Source: a virus
Reading direction: 5' to 3' (one strand)
IMG/VR virus record: IMGVR_UViG_3300046488_000035
Location: 1-47,005 of that record
DNA: 47,005 nucleotides
Position numbers and translations under genes: made by a program. The notes under the pieces were generated by a model, which was given only the letters and a program-made list of their open reading frames with translations, was not told the DNA's origin and ran no database searches. This document shows, piece after piece, positions 37,901 through 45,285 of this stretch. Each line of letters opens with the position of its first letter. Position 1 is the stretch's first letter.

Positions 37901-38108
37901 CTATAGCACCAGTCTTAAAGGTACCATTAGCATTGAGCTTTGTACCTACTGCTGTATCAAGGGTATTGAAATTGTTGTTAACCGAAGTTGCCCAGTTTAC
38001 TTCTCCTTGAGCTGGTTTGTACAACTGCAGATTAGTGGTGTTTGTTCCAGCCCAAGCATTAAAGGCAATAGATAAAACCATTGATGCTGTAATAAGCAGT
38101 CTCCTCAT
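34914..38108 (-). CDS. Very large exported tail-fibre-like protein (1064 aa)
   Basis: The start at 38108 (MRRLLITASMVLSIAFNAWA) follows GGAG at the right distance and creates a signal peptide with AWAG cleavage; the longer frame to 38147 lacks a site. The mature N terminus (TNLQLYKPAQGEVNWATSVN) is like fibre domains that precede short repeats. The middle (about 160-650) contains beta-propeller-like repeats (GDIWKFNGTTWAQVYND, NDFKVIQGRLYCTEG, DGMCTYSDMLYATAGKGN). The C-terminal part is collar- and trimer-like, with repeated T/N/G-rich strands. Likely a receptor-binding or surface-adhesion protein. Confidence 0.7.
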   Translation of the reverse strand: MRRLLITASMVLSIAFNAWAGTNTTNLQLYKPAQGEVNWATSVNNNFNTLDTAVGTKLNANGTFKTGAIGLSDLPAGGATMPYPSSGIPTSTGAAWGTSIVDNSTAWNTVGNKGNLAGGNTWEGDQTVNGTFTSTGFVGSGAGLTGLAATHAHTVNIPWTLEIPSPTPTTSARNQVWDMKDYNGELYIAYAGNYNSTSKAEIMKWDGVNLTLVKNFNTGTPANGIYSIERYNGKLYAGSVEPNAPYANIYVQNASVANFIPFDNVQQRGSTATYSNKTVEAITPGGTPFIIKGSSGTANASMYFGLNNTFGSFNVYLNSTATNYTPSLTYWNGSAWNATSITSDTTNNLTQNGVIGFTVPGDWAITTVNSVSDLYWLRMLSSTSSTDATAYMITQSPSDWEISFDSSKMSDGNTYNAVHRLITFDNNLYAGMGYGIGDGDIWKFNGTTWAQVYNDTTANNVNDFKVIQGRLYCTEGGASDGHGQVVSSADGTNWTVDFQGSDFAGNYSECSGIDEYRGKTYTSTYGHSGPGTGDVLVKNGTNWDMSLDNTVNTEVDGMCTYSDMLYATAGKGNSTTARNEIYVYDGNRWSTSRAADLATQRFFTLRPFGGSLFAGGGDGANLANIYRLTDSPGNQVARSLKVISGFHLSDYNEEGNTLIVETPTQFNHGLTADYFMGNGSLLTGLPTTANTTKEDNGQTAYGWGNHASAGYTNLSTVLALSNLTNYYNKTVADARYGLLTANNTWTGIQTYTGNGTSLFPDIHVTNNATIDGTAKVGSLEVQGTGAGGGKYFDAAGTNYVEVKAPTSVTATYTMYYPTAAPTANGQVMTHNTNGTTSFANQTGGANPAGTGTEMQYRVNSTALGGATNTTWNTTEESLLVPQLKASSLLYADSDMSHTYNVTGKNSNLTYGVTINLPAANCTLAQRATAGEYNTTQVTEGTNLYYTNARANSGFSITLPDSSTWEGGHLSVFYPYSYTYALTNITGITNATGSNLNVTVSKSNAWNDRTNPGNVTTILLNAWTNGTLCSYNTNSTPANTSIEAGTMIMFHYNSGTNSTLRLLFK

Positions 38109-38129
38109 AACATACTCCATTCGCTTTTC

Positions 38130-38180
38130 TGACGGGGGCAGCCACACGGGGCAAGTGCTTCCTTGCTGTTGCCCCCGTCA
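38130..38180. repeat. Dispersed GC-rich motif, convergent pair (copies 16 and 17)
   Basis: TGACGGGGGCAGCC (38130-38143) and GTTGCCCCCGTCA (38168-38180) in the gap between two tail genes. The outer flank of copy 17 matches the longer consensus (ATAAGCATTGACGG on the opposite strand). Potential hairpin of about 11 bp. Confidence 0.85.
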
Positions 38181-38193
38181 ATGCTTATCTTAC

Positions 38194-38652
38194 TTATGCA
38201 AATGTGACTTTATAAGTCACGGCTAATGTATCCCCTGATGTAGCGTTTAACGCTGCGAATACTTGACGAGCAAGCATAACACCTGTTACTGTAGCTGTTA
38301 GGGAGAATACACCTGCTTCAACTATAGCAGCAGCACCTGTGAATGCAAATGAACCTACCAGTTGAGCTGTATCATTGGTTGATGTAACCTGTACCTGCGT
38401 ACCAACACAAGCCACTTTAGCATATTCCGTAGCTAGTGCTGTTTGCAGATTAGTAGCTGCTGTAGTACCTATACCAATAGCAATAGCATCATAAGCACTA
38501 CCACCTATATCCTTTAAGATAAGAGCTGATACCGAACCCTTGCCTGATAAGGTGATGATATTACAAGCTTCACGGTAGTCCTTCAAATCCCCCCTTGCAT
38601 CACGTAACTTGAACTCAAACTTTCCCCGCATTCCAATCGACTCATTACTCAT
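38194..38652 (-). CDS. Structural protein, tail or fibre-associated (152 aa)
   Basis: MSNESIGMRGKFEFKLRDAR at the start, then a beta-rich, low-charge body with AIAIGIGTTAATNLQTALATE and a final AVTYKVTFA strand. This AIG-x-G-TTA...TALGTE pattern recurs in tail-module proteins of many phages with unknown structure. AAGGAGGAAGT precedes the ATG. Confidence 0.65.
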   Translation of the reverse strand: MSNESIGMRGKFEFKLRDARGDLKDYREACNIITLSGKGSVSALILKDIGGSAYDAIAIGIGTTAATNLQTALATEYAKVACVGTQVQVTSTNDTAQLVGSFAFTGAAAIVEAGVFSLTATVTGVMLARQVFAALNATSGDTLAVTYKVTFA

Positions 38653-38666
38653 ACTTCCTCCTTATA

Positions 38667-40178
38667 TTAAGTCCATGTATTAACTGGGTCGGCTACTCGT
38701 GCCCATGTATCCTTTGCAGCTCCAGGATTGCCCCAAGGAAAGTCACCCCACCCCAAATCACCCCATCCACCAGCTACGTAGATATCACTCCATATATTGG
38801 TTACATCAGCTTTACGCAACCACATTTGTATGCTGTCGTGCATAGAAATAATATCATCAATAGTATAAGAACGACCTCTAGCAGCAAGTTCAGCAATACT
38901 AATTACATCACCAAAACTTCTAGCAGAGTCTCTATTGATGCCCTCAGATAATGCAATAGTCTCACTAAGAGTCTTTATTTGATTTGTTGTATGAGCATCA
39001 AACTCAGCATTCTCTGAGAAGGTTATATACTCGATTAGCGATAGTAATATCTGTCCACGGGAATACGTATCTGACATAGTTATGCTATCAGATAGTTGCT
39101 TAGGGACATATTTTGATACTACTTCAGTTAATGTGATGCTCTCAGAAATGCCAGCATCAACAAAGGATTTAAGCGGTTTATCATCGGTTACAGTGATAGA
39201 CTCGGTGAGAACTATACCAGAAAGTAACTCTCCCCCAAGGTCTCGTATATCACAGTAGTCCATCTTGCCACTTGTGTCTTCTGCAAATGTCAAATCTGTG
39301 TTACCACCTGAATCTGTGGAATTACTACCTACGTTCCACTGTGCTCCACTATAAGTTTTTTGTACAGTATAACCAGTACCATTAGTGGTAGACTTAATAG
39401 TTACTGTATGAGTAGCATCCCCCAATGCTTGGAAGTTCGCAGTTATAATTTGTCTTGAACCGGCATGGAATTGAATGGTTCTAGTTTCCGGAGTACCATC
39501 TGTTAGACGCAAGTCAGCTATGGTATTACTATCCCAAAGAATTGAATTACTACCAGTAAACTTAACAATATTATATGTCTTATTCCCACCAACAAAACCT
39601 CCACCATCAGTTACTGTAATAGTGCAATTACTTGCATCTATAGTACTAGTCGGACTTATCGAAAAAAGTACTGATGTAACTATTGTAGATGTACCAAAGT
39701 TTATCGTTGAACCACTATAAGCATACAAATACTTACTAGTAATATTATAATTATTTGTGTTAAATGTTGCTGCTATGTCTACGTTTATGGCACTAGTACA
39801 AGTAAGGGCATCTTGTAAAGTCCACGTACCACTATGTATGCTCACATTATATAGTACTTTTCCATTAGTTGTAATATTACCTGTACCAGTGCTGAAATAA
39901 ATAGCTGATGAAGAGCTAGTTGCTACCACGGTCATAGCAGCGGAAAATATTAGTGAACCTGTCATAAATATTTTCCTTGAATTAAATGTCAAAGTTCCTG
40001 TATAATTGGATAAGTCTAAATCTATACAATAAGCACTAGAACCATAAAGTGTCAAGTTACCAGAACTACCATCAGATTGGGCTACTACGTTATCATATTG
40101 ATTTGCAACTATACCCTCGACCCAAGTTGCAGTATCATTCCAATTACCACCGGCATCTGATATTGTCCTAATTGCCAT
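38667..40178 (-). CDS. Tail structural protein with internal repeats (503 aa)
   Basis: A 503-residue beta-rich protein (MAIRTISDAGGNWNDTATWV at the start). From about residue 330 on there are imperfect repeats around SESITLTE / LSDSITMSD / LSETIALSE, with a period of roughly 20 residues. The last 40 residues (GGWGDLGWGDFPWGNPGAAK) are Gly/Trp-rich. The first 300 residues resemble a shallow beta helix. It is coupled to the previous gene by TAATG. Possibly a tail spike or fibre. Confidence 0.65.
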   Translation of the reverse strand: MAIRTISDAGGNWNDTATWVEGIVANQYDNVVAQSDGSSGNLTLYGSSAYCIDLDLSNYTGTLTFNSRKIFMTGSLIFSAAMTVVATSSSSAIYFSTGTGNITTNGKVLYNVSIHSGTWTLQDALTCTSAINVDIAATFNTNNYNITSKYLYAYSGSTINFGTSTIVTSVLFSISPTSTIDASNCTITVTDGGGFVGGNKTYNIVKFTGSNSILWDSNTIADLRLTDGTPETRTIQFHAGSRQIITANFQALGDATHTVTIKSTTNGTGYTVQKTYSGAQWNVGSNSTDSGGNTDLTFAEDTSGKMDYCDIRDLGGELLSGIVLTESITVTDDKPLKSFVDAGISESITLTEVVSKYVPKQLSDSITMSDTYSRGQILLSLIEYITFSENAEFDAHTTNQIKTLSETIALSEGINRDSARSFGDVISIAELAARGRSYTIDDIISMHDSIQMWLRKADVTNIWSDIYVAGGWGDLGWGDFPWGNPGAAKDTWARVADPVNTWT

Positions 40179-40888
40179 TAAGCACTCCTATTAACGAATG
40201 GGTCAAGCCAAGGGTCTCCTACGTATCTGCTGTTCGTATACCCAAATCCTTGTGCCACTGGATTCCAATCTGGGTACTTGCCATCTACATCAATCGCAGA
40301 CCTCAACTCCATCTTGAACTTCCCTTCCCACACCGCACTGTCCTCGTGAAGCTGGAGCAATGAGAATAATTCAGCTGTCATACCGTATACAAGCAGGTCA
40401 TCCTTGTCATCATCAAATATCACAGAATCAGTTGTAGCAGTAACTTTGGTGGGCCAAATGGTGCATTTCATATACATGGTATAAGAAGCATCTGGTATAG
40501 GGTAGAGGTCAAAGTTGTTGCCGTATGGTACATACCAGCAGGAACGACCCTCGGATTGACCCTCAGGATATGCTATCAACTCATCAAACCTCTGTCCTTG
40601 TGCGTGTTCTAGCTTACGCGAGGAGGTGCCATCAATGAGCCTAAGGTCGTAGATGGTCTTGTAACCACTGGGAAGTGCATAGGTTTTAATACTTGCTGTA
40701 GTATTTGAGGTATAGGTCTTCCTGCACTCTCTAAAATCGTGCTTACGGGACATACGGCTCATAGTCCTATTAAGCACATCTATGCCGAAGTTAGAGAGCG
40801 TAGTACCACTTTTTGTAGTGGTTGTACCAAGCCGAGAAGCATTGTCTAACGCCCTGGTTATAAGGGCACTAGCTAAAGAATTACTCAT
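40178..40888 (-). CDS. Head-tail adaptor protein (P22 gp4-like)
   Basis: A 236-residue protein, MSNSLASALITRALDNASRL at the start. N-terminal helices (FGIDVLNRTMSRMSRKHDF) are followed by beta strands (TYALPSGYKTIYDLRLIDG, FDLYPIPDASYTMYM) and a C-terminal helical part. This order is the pattern of the ring proteins that extend the portal in podoviruses (gp4/gp11 families). GGGAGGATAGCTAT precedes the ATG. Confidence 0.65.
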   Translation of the reverse strand: MSNSLASALITRALDNASRLGTTTTKSGTTLSNFGIDVLNRTMSRMSRKHDFRECRKTYTSNTTASIKTYALPSGYKTIYDLRLIDGTSSRKLEHAQGQRFDELIAYPEGQSEGRSCWYVPYGNNFDLYPIPDASYTMYMKCTIWPTKVTATTDSVIFDDDKDDLLVYGMTAELFSLLQLHEDSAVWEGKFKMELRSAIDVDGKYPDWNPVAQGFGYTNSRYVGDPWLDPFVNRSA

Positions 40889-40902
40889 ATAGCTATCCTC
40901 CC

Positions 40903-41103
40903 TTAGACGTTAAACTTAGTACCAGTACCTGCTGTATTAACTGCTAAGTAGCATCCAGTTGTAGCTACTGAATATGTAATAGTCCCTAGTTTGGTAGAAC
41001 TAGCTGTACCAGTGGCGATTACCTGAATCTTCGGATATGGCGCTCTACGGAATACCTGACGACCACCAAAAGCTTTATTTGCTATCGTTTTGCGGACTGT
41101 CAT
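40903..41103 (-). CDS. Small structural protein (66 aa)
   Basis: MTVRKTIANKAFGGRQVFRR at the start, then a beta-rich tail (KLGTITYSVATTGCYLAVNT). GGAGGCAACAA precedes the ATG, inside the last codons of the glycosyltransferase-like gene (29-base overlap). Between head and adaptor genes; unknown. Confidence 0.55.
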   Translation of the reverse strand: MTVRKTIANKAFGGRQVFRRAPYPKIQVIATGTASSTKLGTITYSVATTGCYLAVNTAGTGTKFNV

Positions 41104-42193
41104 TTGTTGCCTCCACTATTTGAGGTTCTAAAGTGTCAACTAGATTCAAAGCTGGTTTACACTTTAATTCAGCTTCCTGCATCTTCTGGTGTAGGAAGTA
41201 TTGATGCTTGTCCATATCCTCTTGTGTCAAATGGACTAAGCCTTTTCCCGTCGCTTTATTAACTTCTAAACCTTTTTGGAGCTCAAATGGCCTGGTTACA
41301 TCATTGATACCATTATGATTTAATCGCACACCCATATGGCAGTATTCCTGAACACCTGCTTCGATACATCTATCAGCTAACCATGAGTCCGTGGGATAAT
41401 TCTCTGAGCAATGGAACCAAGGTTTCTTGAGTTTATCGAATAAGTCTACCCGTACTAAAGCAAATGGTAGAGGTATAAGGTCTACTGGTTGCACGAGGTT
41501 ATCTTGAGTAGCACCACATGCAGGGCAGAATCTCATGTCCCAGTGGGTTAACGCACAACCACACTTGTCGCATTGGCAGGGTACCTCATATAACCGATAC
41601 ATTGAATTGTCAGAAGGCATGTCGATAACTTTCTTGTTAGTATCATATCTCCTGAAAGCGCATGAGGCAAATGGAAACTTGGAAGCGAACATATGCCCAC
41701 TAATGATATCCTTCTTTGCGTCTATCAATTTATGTAGGTCCTCAACGGTGATGTCATAAATGTCATCATCCATGAAAAGGATATGCGTGCACTTATTGAA
41801 CTTTGCTACTTTGACTATCTCTATCTCACCTATATGTGATGGTCTACGGTAAACAAAGTGATATCCAATTTGTAGCTTACCCCGCTCAATGGTGCATACC
41901 TGCTGCCAGAACTTGAGGAAGCTCTGCACGAACTCGTGGGAATAACTAAGGATACATATGCCAATCAGTATCCTCAACTTTCCTTCAGGCGGTGCTGGAA
42001 TGTGGTCGTTGTTCTCTCCCATGACCATCTCCATTTCACCATCACAAGGTCTATGCACACCACCCTCAGGAATACCTGCTTTAGGTTCTTCAGGTAACTC
42101 TAGCTTGGGTAGTATAGGCACGGGTAAAGACCAGTCTTTTCCTGTTGTTGCATCTACTATCACTGCTGCCTCCACTTTAGTTTCCTCGCTCAT
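41075..42193 (-). CDS. GT-A-type glycosyltransferase with internal zinc ribbon
   Basis: A 372-residue protein. After a 75-residue polar extension comes a GT-A fold: RILIGICILSYSHEF at the nucleotide site and HILFMDDDIYD as the DxD metal motif. Then come an inserted zinc ribbon (CQCDKCGC, about 15 residues, CPACG) and a further conserved segment (DSWLADRCIEAGV). Such enzymes transfer sugar from a nucleotide sugar. Its place between capsid and adaptor genes suggests that a virion protein may be the target. GAGGAGTTTGAT precedes the ATG. Confidence 0.75.
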   Translation of the reverse strand: MSEETKVEAAVIVDATTGKDWSLPVPILPKLELPEEPKAGIPEGGVHRPCDGEMEMVMGENNDHIPAPPEGKLRILIGICILSYSHEFVQSFLKFWQQVCTIERGKLQIGYHFVYRRPSHIGEIEIVKVAKFNKCTHILFMDDDIYDITVEDLHKLIDAKKDIISGHMFASKFPFASCAFRRYDTNKKVIDMPSDNSMYRLYEVPCQCDKCGCALTHWDMRFCPACGATQDNLVQPVDLIPLPFALVRVDLFDKLKKPWFHCSENYPTDSWLADRCIEAGVQEYCHMGVRLNHNGINDVTRPFELQKGLEVNKATGKGLVHLTQEDMDKHQYFLHQKMQEAELKCKPALNLVDTLEPQIVEATNDSPQNDSK

Positions 42194-42220
42194 ATCAAAC
42201 TCCTCGCTAGTTTATAAGCC

Positions 42221-42270
42221 TTGACGGGGGCAACCCAGGGGGCACACGCCTCGTGTAGCTGCCCCCGTCA
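42221..42270. repeat. Dispersed GC-rich motif, convergent pair (copies 18 and 19)
   Basis: TTGACGGGGGCAAC (42221-42234) and GCTGCCCCCGTCA (42258-42270); both outer flanks are ATAAGC, giving inverted arms of about 20 bp. It lies in the gap between the decoration-like gene and the glycosyltransferase-like gene. Confidence 0.88.
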
Positions 42271-42285
42271 TAGCTTATGTTGTGG

Positions 42286-43047
42286 TTATTCCAACATCAG
42301 TATAACCGGTGTAGCAGCTGCTGCAACTCCTGCCTCAGGACCATTCATGCCAACGATAACTTTAAGCGCGTCAGCTGTAGTTCCCTCAATAGCTGCAATA
42401 ACTGTACCAGTTGTACCTATTGTCAACGGTGTAAAAGCCGCAGGTGTAGCCGCTGCGATAACACCCACAGGACCTTTAGTCTGAAGCCAGAAGTAATTAC
42501 CTTCTGTTACATCGATCATCGGAACACCAATTGGACAACGACCACCAGTGGTGGAAACCGAGACGATGTATTTGTTTAACAATAAAGCACCTACTGATGT
42601 AGCTGTTACTGTACCTATGATAGGGTCATATAACGTTATCGCAACAGACGTTAGACCAGATGTACCTGTAGCGTTACTCTTAATGCTATAAGTCTCACCT
42701 GCGCGTGTGCCAGCACCAAATACAAAGTAACCATCTTCATATGTATCCACTGTGATAGCACCACCACCAACTGTAGCACTAAGCACAGAAGCTCCAGTTG
42801 TGGCTACCGCGAAAGAAACGAATGTTCCACCATGCGTACCAGGAGCAGCTACCATAGAAGCAATACGACCTGCCTTGACTCCTATTTGACCAGCGCCTGC
42901 TTTAGCATAGCGAAACGTTCTATCCCCTATTTCTATCCTCGTTCCCAACGGAGCCTTCTTTGTAGTCGACTCTTCGTAGATCGATTGGTCTACGGGTATA
43001 ATTGGGTTTAACCGTCCTACCCTTGCTGCTGGAACTAATCCTGCCAT
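42286..43047 (-). CDS. Capsid-associated / decoration-like protein (253 aa)
   Basis: A 253-residue protein (MAGLVPAARVGRLNPIIPVD at the start), with RIEIGDRTFRYAKAGAGQI and a beta-rich, Ala/Gly/Val/Thr body. This protein type regularly follows the major capsid gene in phages of this group and is thought to be a minor head protein. AAAGGAGAATAAC precedes the ATG. Confidence 0.65.
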   Translation of the reverse strand: MAGLVPAARVGRLNPIIPVDQSIYEESTTKKAPLGTRIEIGDRTFRYAKAGAGQIGVKAGRIASMVAAPGTHGGTFVSFAVATTGASVLSATVGGGAITVDTYEDGYFVFGAGTRAGETYSIKSNATGTSGLTSVAITLYDPIIGTVTATSVGALLLNKYIVSVSTTGGRCPIGVPMIDVTEGNYFWLQTKGPVGVIAAATPAAFTPLTIGTTGTVIAAIEGTTADALKVIVGMNGPEAGVAAAATPVILMLE

Positions 43048-43080
43048 GTTATTCTCCTTTGGTTTTTTGGTCTACCTTAA

Positions 43081-43100
43081 AGCTCCATTGTCTTGGAGCT
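43081..43100 (-). promoter_or_regulatory. Hairpin after the capsid gene
   Basis: AGCTCCA (43081-43087) pairs with TGGAGCT (43094-43100), loop of six. There is only a short TT after it on the transcript, so it may protect the 3' end of capsid mRNA or be a partial terminator. Confidence 0.5.
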
Positions 43101-43106
43101 CGGAGG

Positions 43107-44416
43107 TTATGCAGTGGTTATCCCACCAAGAACGCCAAGTGACGCACGTCTTGAAGCGATAAGGTTACCTTTCCACACGACCTGCTGAACCCTGTCCAGC
43201 TGGTTAGGAATGGTCTTCCACTCTGTTGCTGACATATTGATGTCAGGGTCAACGTTCAACCCAATATACTTTGAGTTGAGGAAATACATCAAACCTGCAG
43301 GACACGCTGCTGACCACACGAGAGGCATACCTTTGAAGGTAACCGTGATAAGCATAGCATCACCAGAGGTCTGATTCACTATCTGCTTCTGTTCCTGAAC
43401 TTCATCTTCGTAATACTCAAACACGGTCTGAGTAGTTATGAGCATATCAGGAAGGTCGGTTGCCTGACCAGTGGAGCAGTTGTTGTACAACGTTCTCATG
43501 TCGCTGAGAAGATAAACGCTAGCAGACCCTGAGGAAGCTGCCTGCTTATTCTGCCACCAAGAATAGGTGGTTTGTGGGATATTACCAACAGTACGCGCAA
43601 CAGTCGGAGTGTAATCAACGATGTTAGCAAAACCATCGATGTCCTTACTACCATTGCCCGAACCATCGGAGAATATCATTGTCTCGAACTTGTCAATCAT
43701 CGACCGTTCAAGGTTGTCTATCTTGGCGTTAACCAATGATAGATGTTGCTGTTTTGACTTGTTCTTTGCATCGTCTACATAATACCGGACGATAGAACCC
43801 GCAACGAACTTCCACTCAAACTGGGCTACCGTTAAGAACTTGGTGTCCGAGATTGAGATGGTATCGCCCTTGTCAAGGGAGGCGACGGTTGCGTTCTTTG
43901 CATAGCTCAGGGGGATTTCGAGATACCTTCCACCCGTGCCGTTGAGCTTGATGCCACCCTTAGCTTTGAGAAGCTTGAAGGTAGGTGTTCCGGTGAAAAT
44001 CTGGTCTGTTACTTCAGATTTCCGGTTGTTCCAGGTCTATGATGTTATCGTAGGCTTTCTATTTCCTACTTCTACCAATTCCTTGGTAGTACAGGTCATA
44101 TCATCTCTTTCGAGTGGGGTGCTAATGTCCATTATTTCAGGACTGACCGTCACACGTTCCTTGCTAATGCAAGGCTCCGCTCGGTATTGCCCGTTCTGGG
44201 TGTCCACCGAATTCTCCCCATTTGCTAAACGACCACGAAAGTTCAAGAAGGAGCGTTGTCCTTTTTGGTGCCTAATGGATAGACAACCCTCACCGTCTAA
44301 TATTCCTGCTAAGTATCCTTTTTGCGCTTCTAGTAACTCTTTCATAGTCGTTAAGGTCCCTGTTATTGAGACGTGTACAAATCATCTAACTGTTCCGTCC
44401 TAGTTGGATTTGCCAT
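43107..44416 (-). CDS. Major capsid protein, split by a group I intron
   Basis: Two exons: 44369-44416 (16 codons, MANPTRTEQLDDLYTS) and 43107-44036 (TWNNRKSEVTDQIFTGTPTF and on), joined in phase 0 to a protein of 325 residues. The joined sequence reads as one typical coat protein of the DLY-x-S-TW...R...DQIF type, with GGRYLEIPLSYAKN, FEWKFVAGSIVRYYVDD, NAKIDNLERSMIDKFETMIF and a SDGSGNG loop. Without splicing, exon 1 would end at CAA TAA, two codons after the junction. AAGGAAACTAAGCA precedes the ATG. It forms the icosahedral shell around the scaffold product of the preceding gene. Confidence 0.85.
44037..44345 (-). CDS. Degenerate LAGLIDADG homing-endonuclease frame inside the intron
   Basis: A 102-codon frame that fills nearly the whole intron. 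Residues about 10-30 (KGYLAGILDGEGCLSIRHQK) are a clear single LAGLIDADG motif with the acidic residue in place (D-GEG). The rest does not continue as the roughly 150-residue enzyme of this family; it is the translated ribozyme core. The endonuclease is therefore truncated and probably inactive, a remnant of a once mobile intron. No good ribosome-binding site precedes the ATG. Confidence 0.65.
   Translation of the reverse strand: MKELLEAQKGYLAGILDGEGCLSIRHQKGQRSFLNFRGRLANGENSVDTQNGQYRAEPCISKERVTVSPEIMDISTPLERDDMTCTTKELVEVGNRKPTITS
44037..44368 (-). other. Group I intron (332 nt) in the capsid gene
   Basis: The boundaries follow group I rules. The 5' exon ends in U (ACGTCT) and can pair as GUCU with GGAC in the intron start (CAATAACAGGGACC), with the U-G wobble at the splice site. 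The intron ends in G (ACATCATAG). CAGG of the same guide can pair with CCTG at the start of exon 2 (P10). Near the 3' part, GACGGTCAGTCC and GATGATATGACCTG give a P7-like pairing (GGTCA/TGACC), and CGGGCAATACCGAGCGGAGCC resembles a P4-P6 element. The exact secondary structure has not been calculated. Confidence 0.75.
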
Positions 44417-44429
44417 TGCTTAGTTTCCT

Positions 44430-45104
44430 TTATAGAGTGTCCTTACCAGAACCAACTATCCTATCCCAGGCATCATCAGCAGCATCTTCCTTATCTTTGA
44501 AAGCACTCTTAGACATCGTATCGCCTGGAACCGTTGAAGTCGGTTTCTCAGTCGGGGGCGGTGTCTTAAGCTCTTTCTTGTCTTCAGGAGTCAACTTGCC
44601 TTCTTTCTCAAGCCGGTCCATCTTGGCTTGTTTGTATGCCTGTTCAATTGTCAATTGGGTCTTTGAGGTTTCGAGAACCTTCCGAGTGTCGTCTTTGTAG
44701 TCCGCAAAATCCTTGTACTTCTTTTCTGCTTCACCGAGCTCGATGTAGGCAAGTATGTCTTGTATGGTGTTGCCTTGACGTTTCAGGGCTTCCTCATACT
44801 TTGGCATTACTTCGCTCATCAAAGCTTCCTTGGCGCGTTCGGTGGATAGTTCGAGTATCTGCTTAGAAGTCATCTTATCCGTATCAATCTCGGACATCTC
44901 CCTCTTTACAGCTTTCTCGACACGCTGCCCACGTTTTGTCTCCAAGAACTCGATGTAATCTGCGTCCAACAAAGACAACTTCGCTTCATCCAACTTGCTC
45001 TCAAGGTCTTTTACTGACCCAGCAAGTTTCTCATACTCCTCTTTCGGGACAAATTTTGATTGGTCTACAGCCTGCTCGCTGGCTTTCTTATCTAACTCGC
45101 TCAT
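44430..45104 (-). CDS. Scaffolding protein
   Basis: A 224-residue, highly charged, almost wholly helical protein (MSELDKKASEQAVDQSKFVP at the start), with coiled-coil heptads (LAGSVKDLESKLDEAKLSLL) and a Pro/Thr linker before a charged C-terminal tail. Composition, size and position directly before the major capsid gene identify a capsid-assembly scaffold. It is coupled to the previous gene by ATGA. Confidence 0.8.
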   Translation of the reverse strand: MSELDKKASEQAVDQSKFVPKEEYEKLAGSVKDLESKLDEAKLSLLDADYIEFLETKRGQRVEKAVKREMSEIDTDKMTSKQILELSTERAKEALMSEVMPKYEEALKRQGNTIQDILAYIELGEAEKKYKDFADYKDDTRKVLETSKTQLTIEQAYKQAKMDRLEKEGKLTPEDKKELKTPPPTEKPTSTVPGDTMSKSAFKDKEDAADDAWDRIVGSGKDTL

Positions 45105-45283
45105 TTCGCTGCCTCCAGTTTTATCCTTACCTCTTTTATATAATGTTTGTATGCCCTGAACAACCTTACTCGCGTGTGAATTAAATCCCTAACGTTCCAA
45201 TCACCGTTGAACACAAATAACGGTTGTCTATTGGCATCAAACGTTACTAGCAGACTCCTATCGCTTACAGCCATCTTCGCCAT
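45101..45283 (-). CDS. Small protein, unknown
   Basis: A 60-residue protein (MAKMAVSDRSLLVTFDANRQ at the start) with a beta-hairpin-like first half and a basic helix. GGGAGGTAAGT precedes the ATG. It lies between portal and scaffold, a place often used for small head-assembly proteins. Confidence 0.55.
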   Translation of the reverse strand: MAKMAVSDRSLLVTFDANRQPLFVFNGDWNVRDLIHTRVRLFRAYKHYIKEVRIKLEAAK

Positions 45284-45285
45284 AC

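Noticed and set aside
8462-42270. Motif pairs as ordinary rho-independent terminators
   Set aside because: The stems are followed by mixed sequence, not T-runs; loops are 25-30 bases, and most copies lie inside genes.
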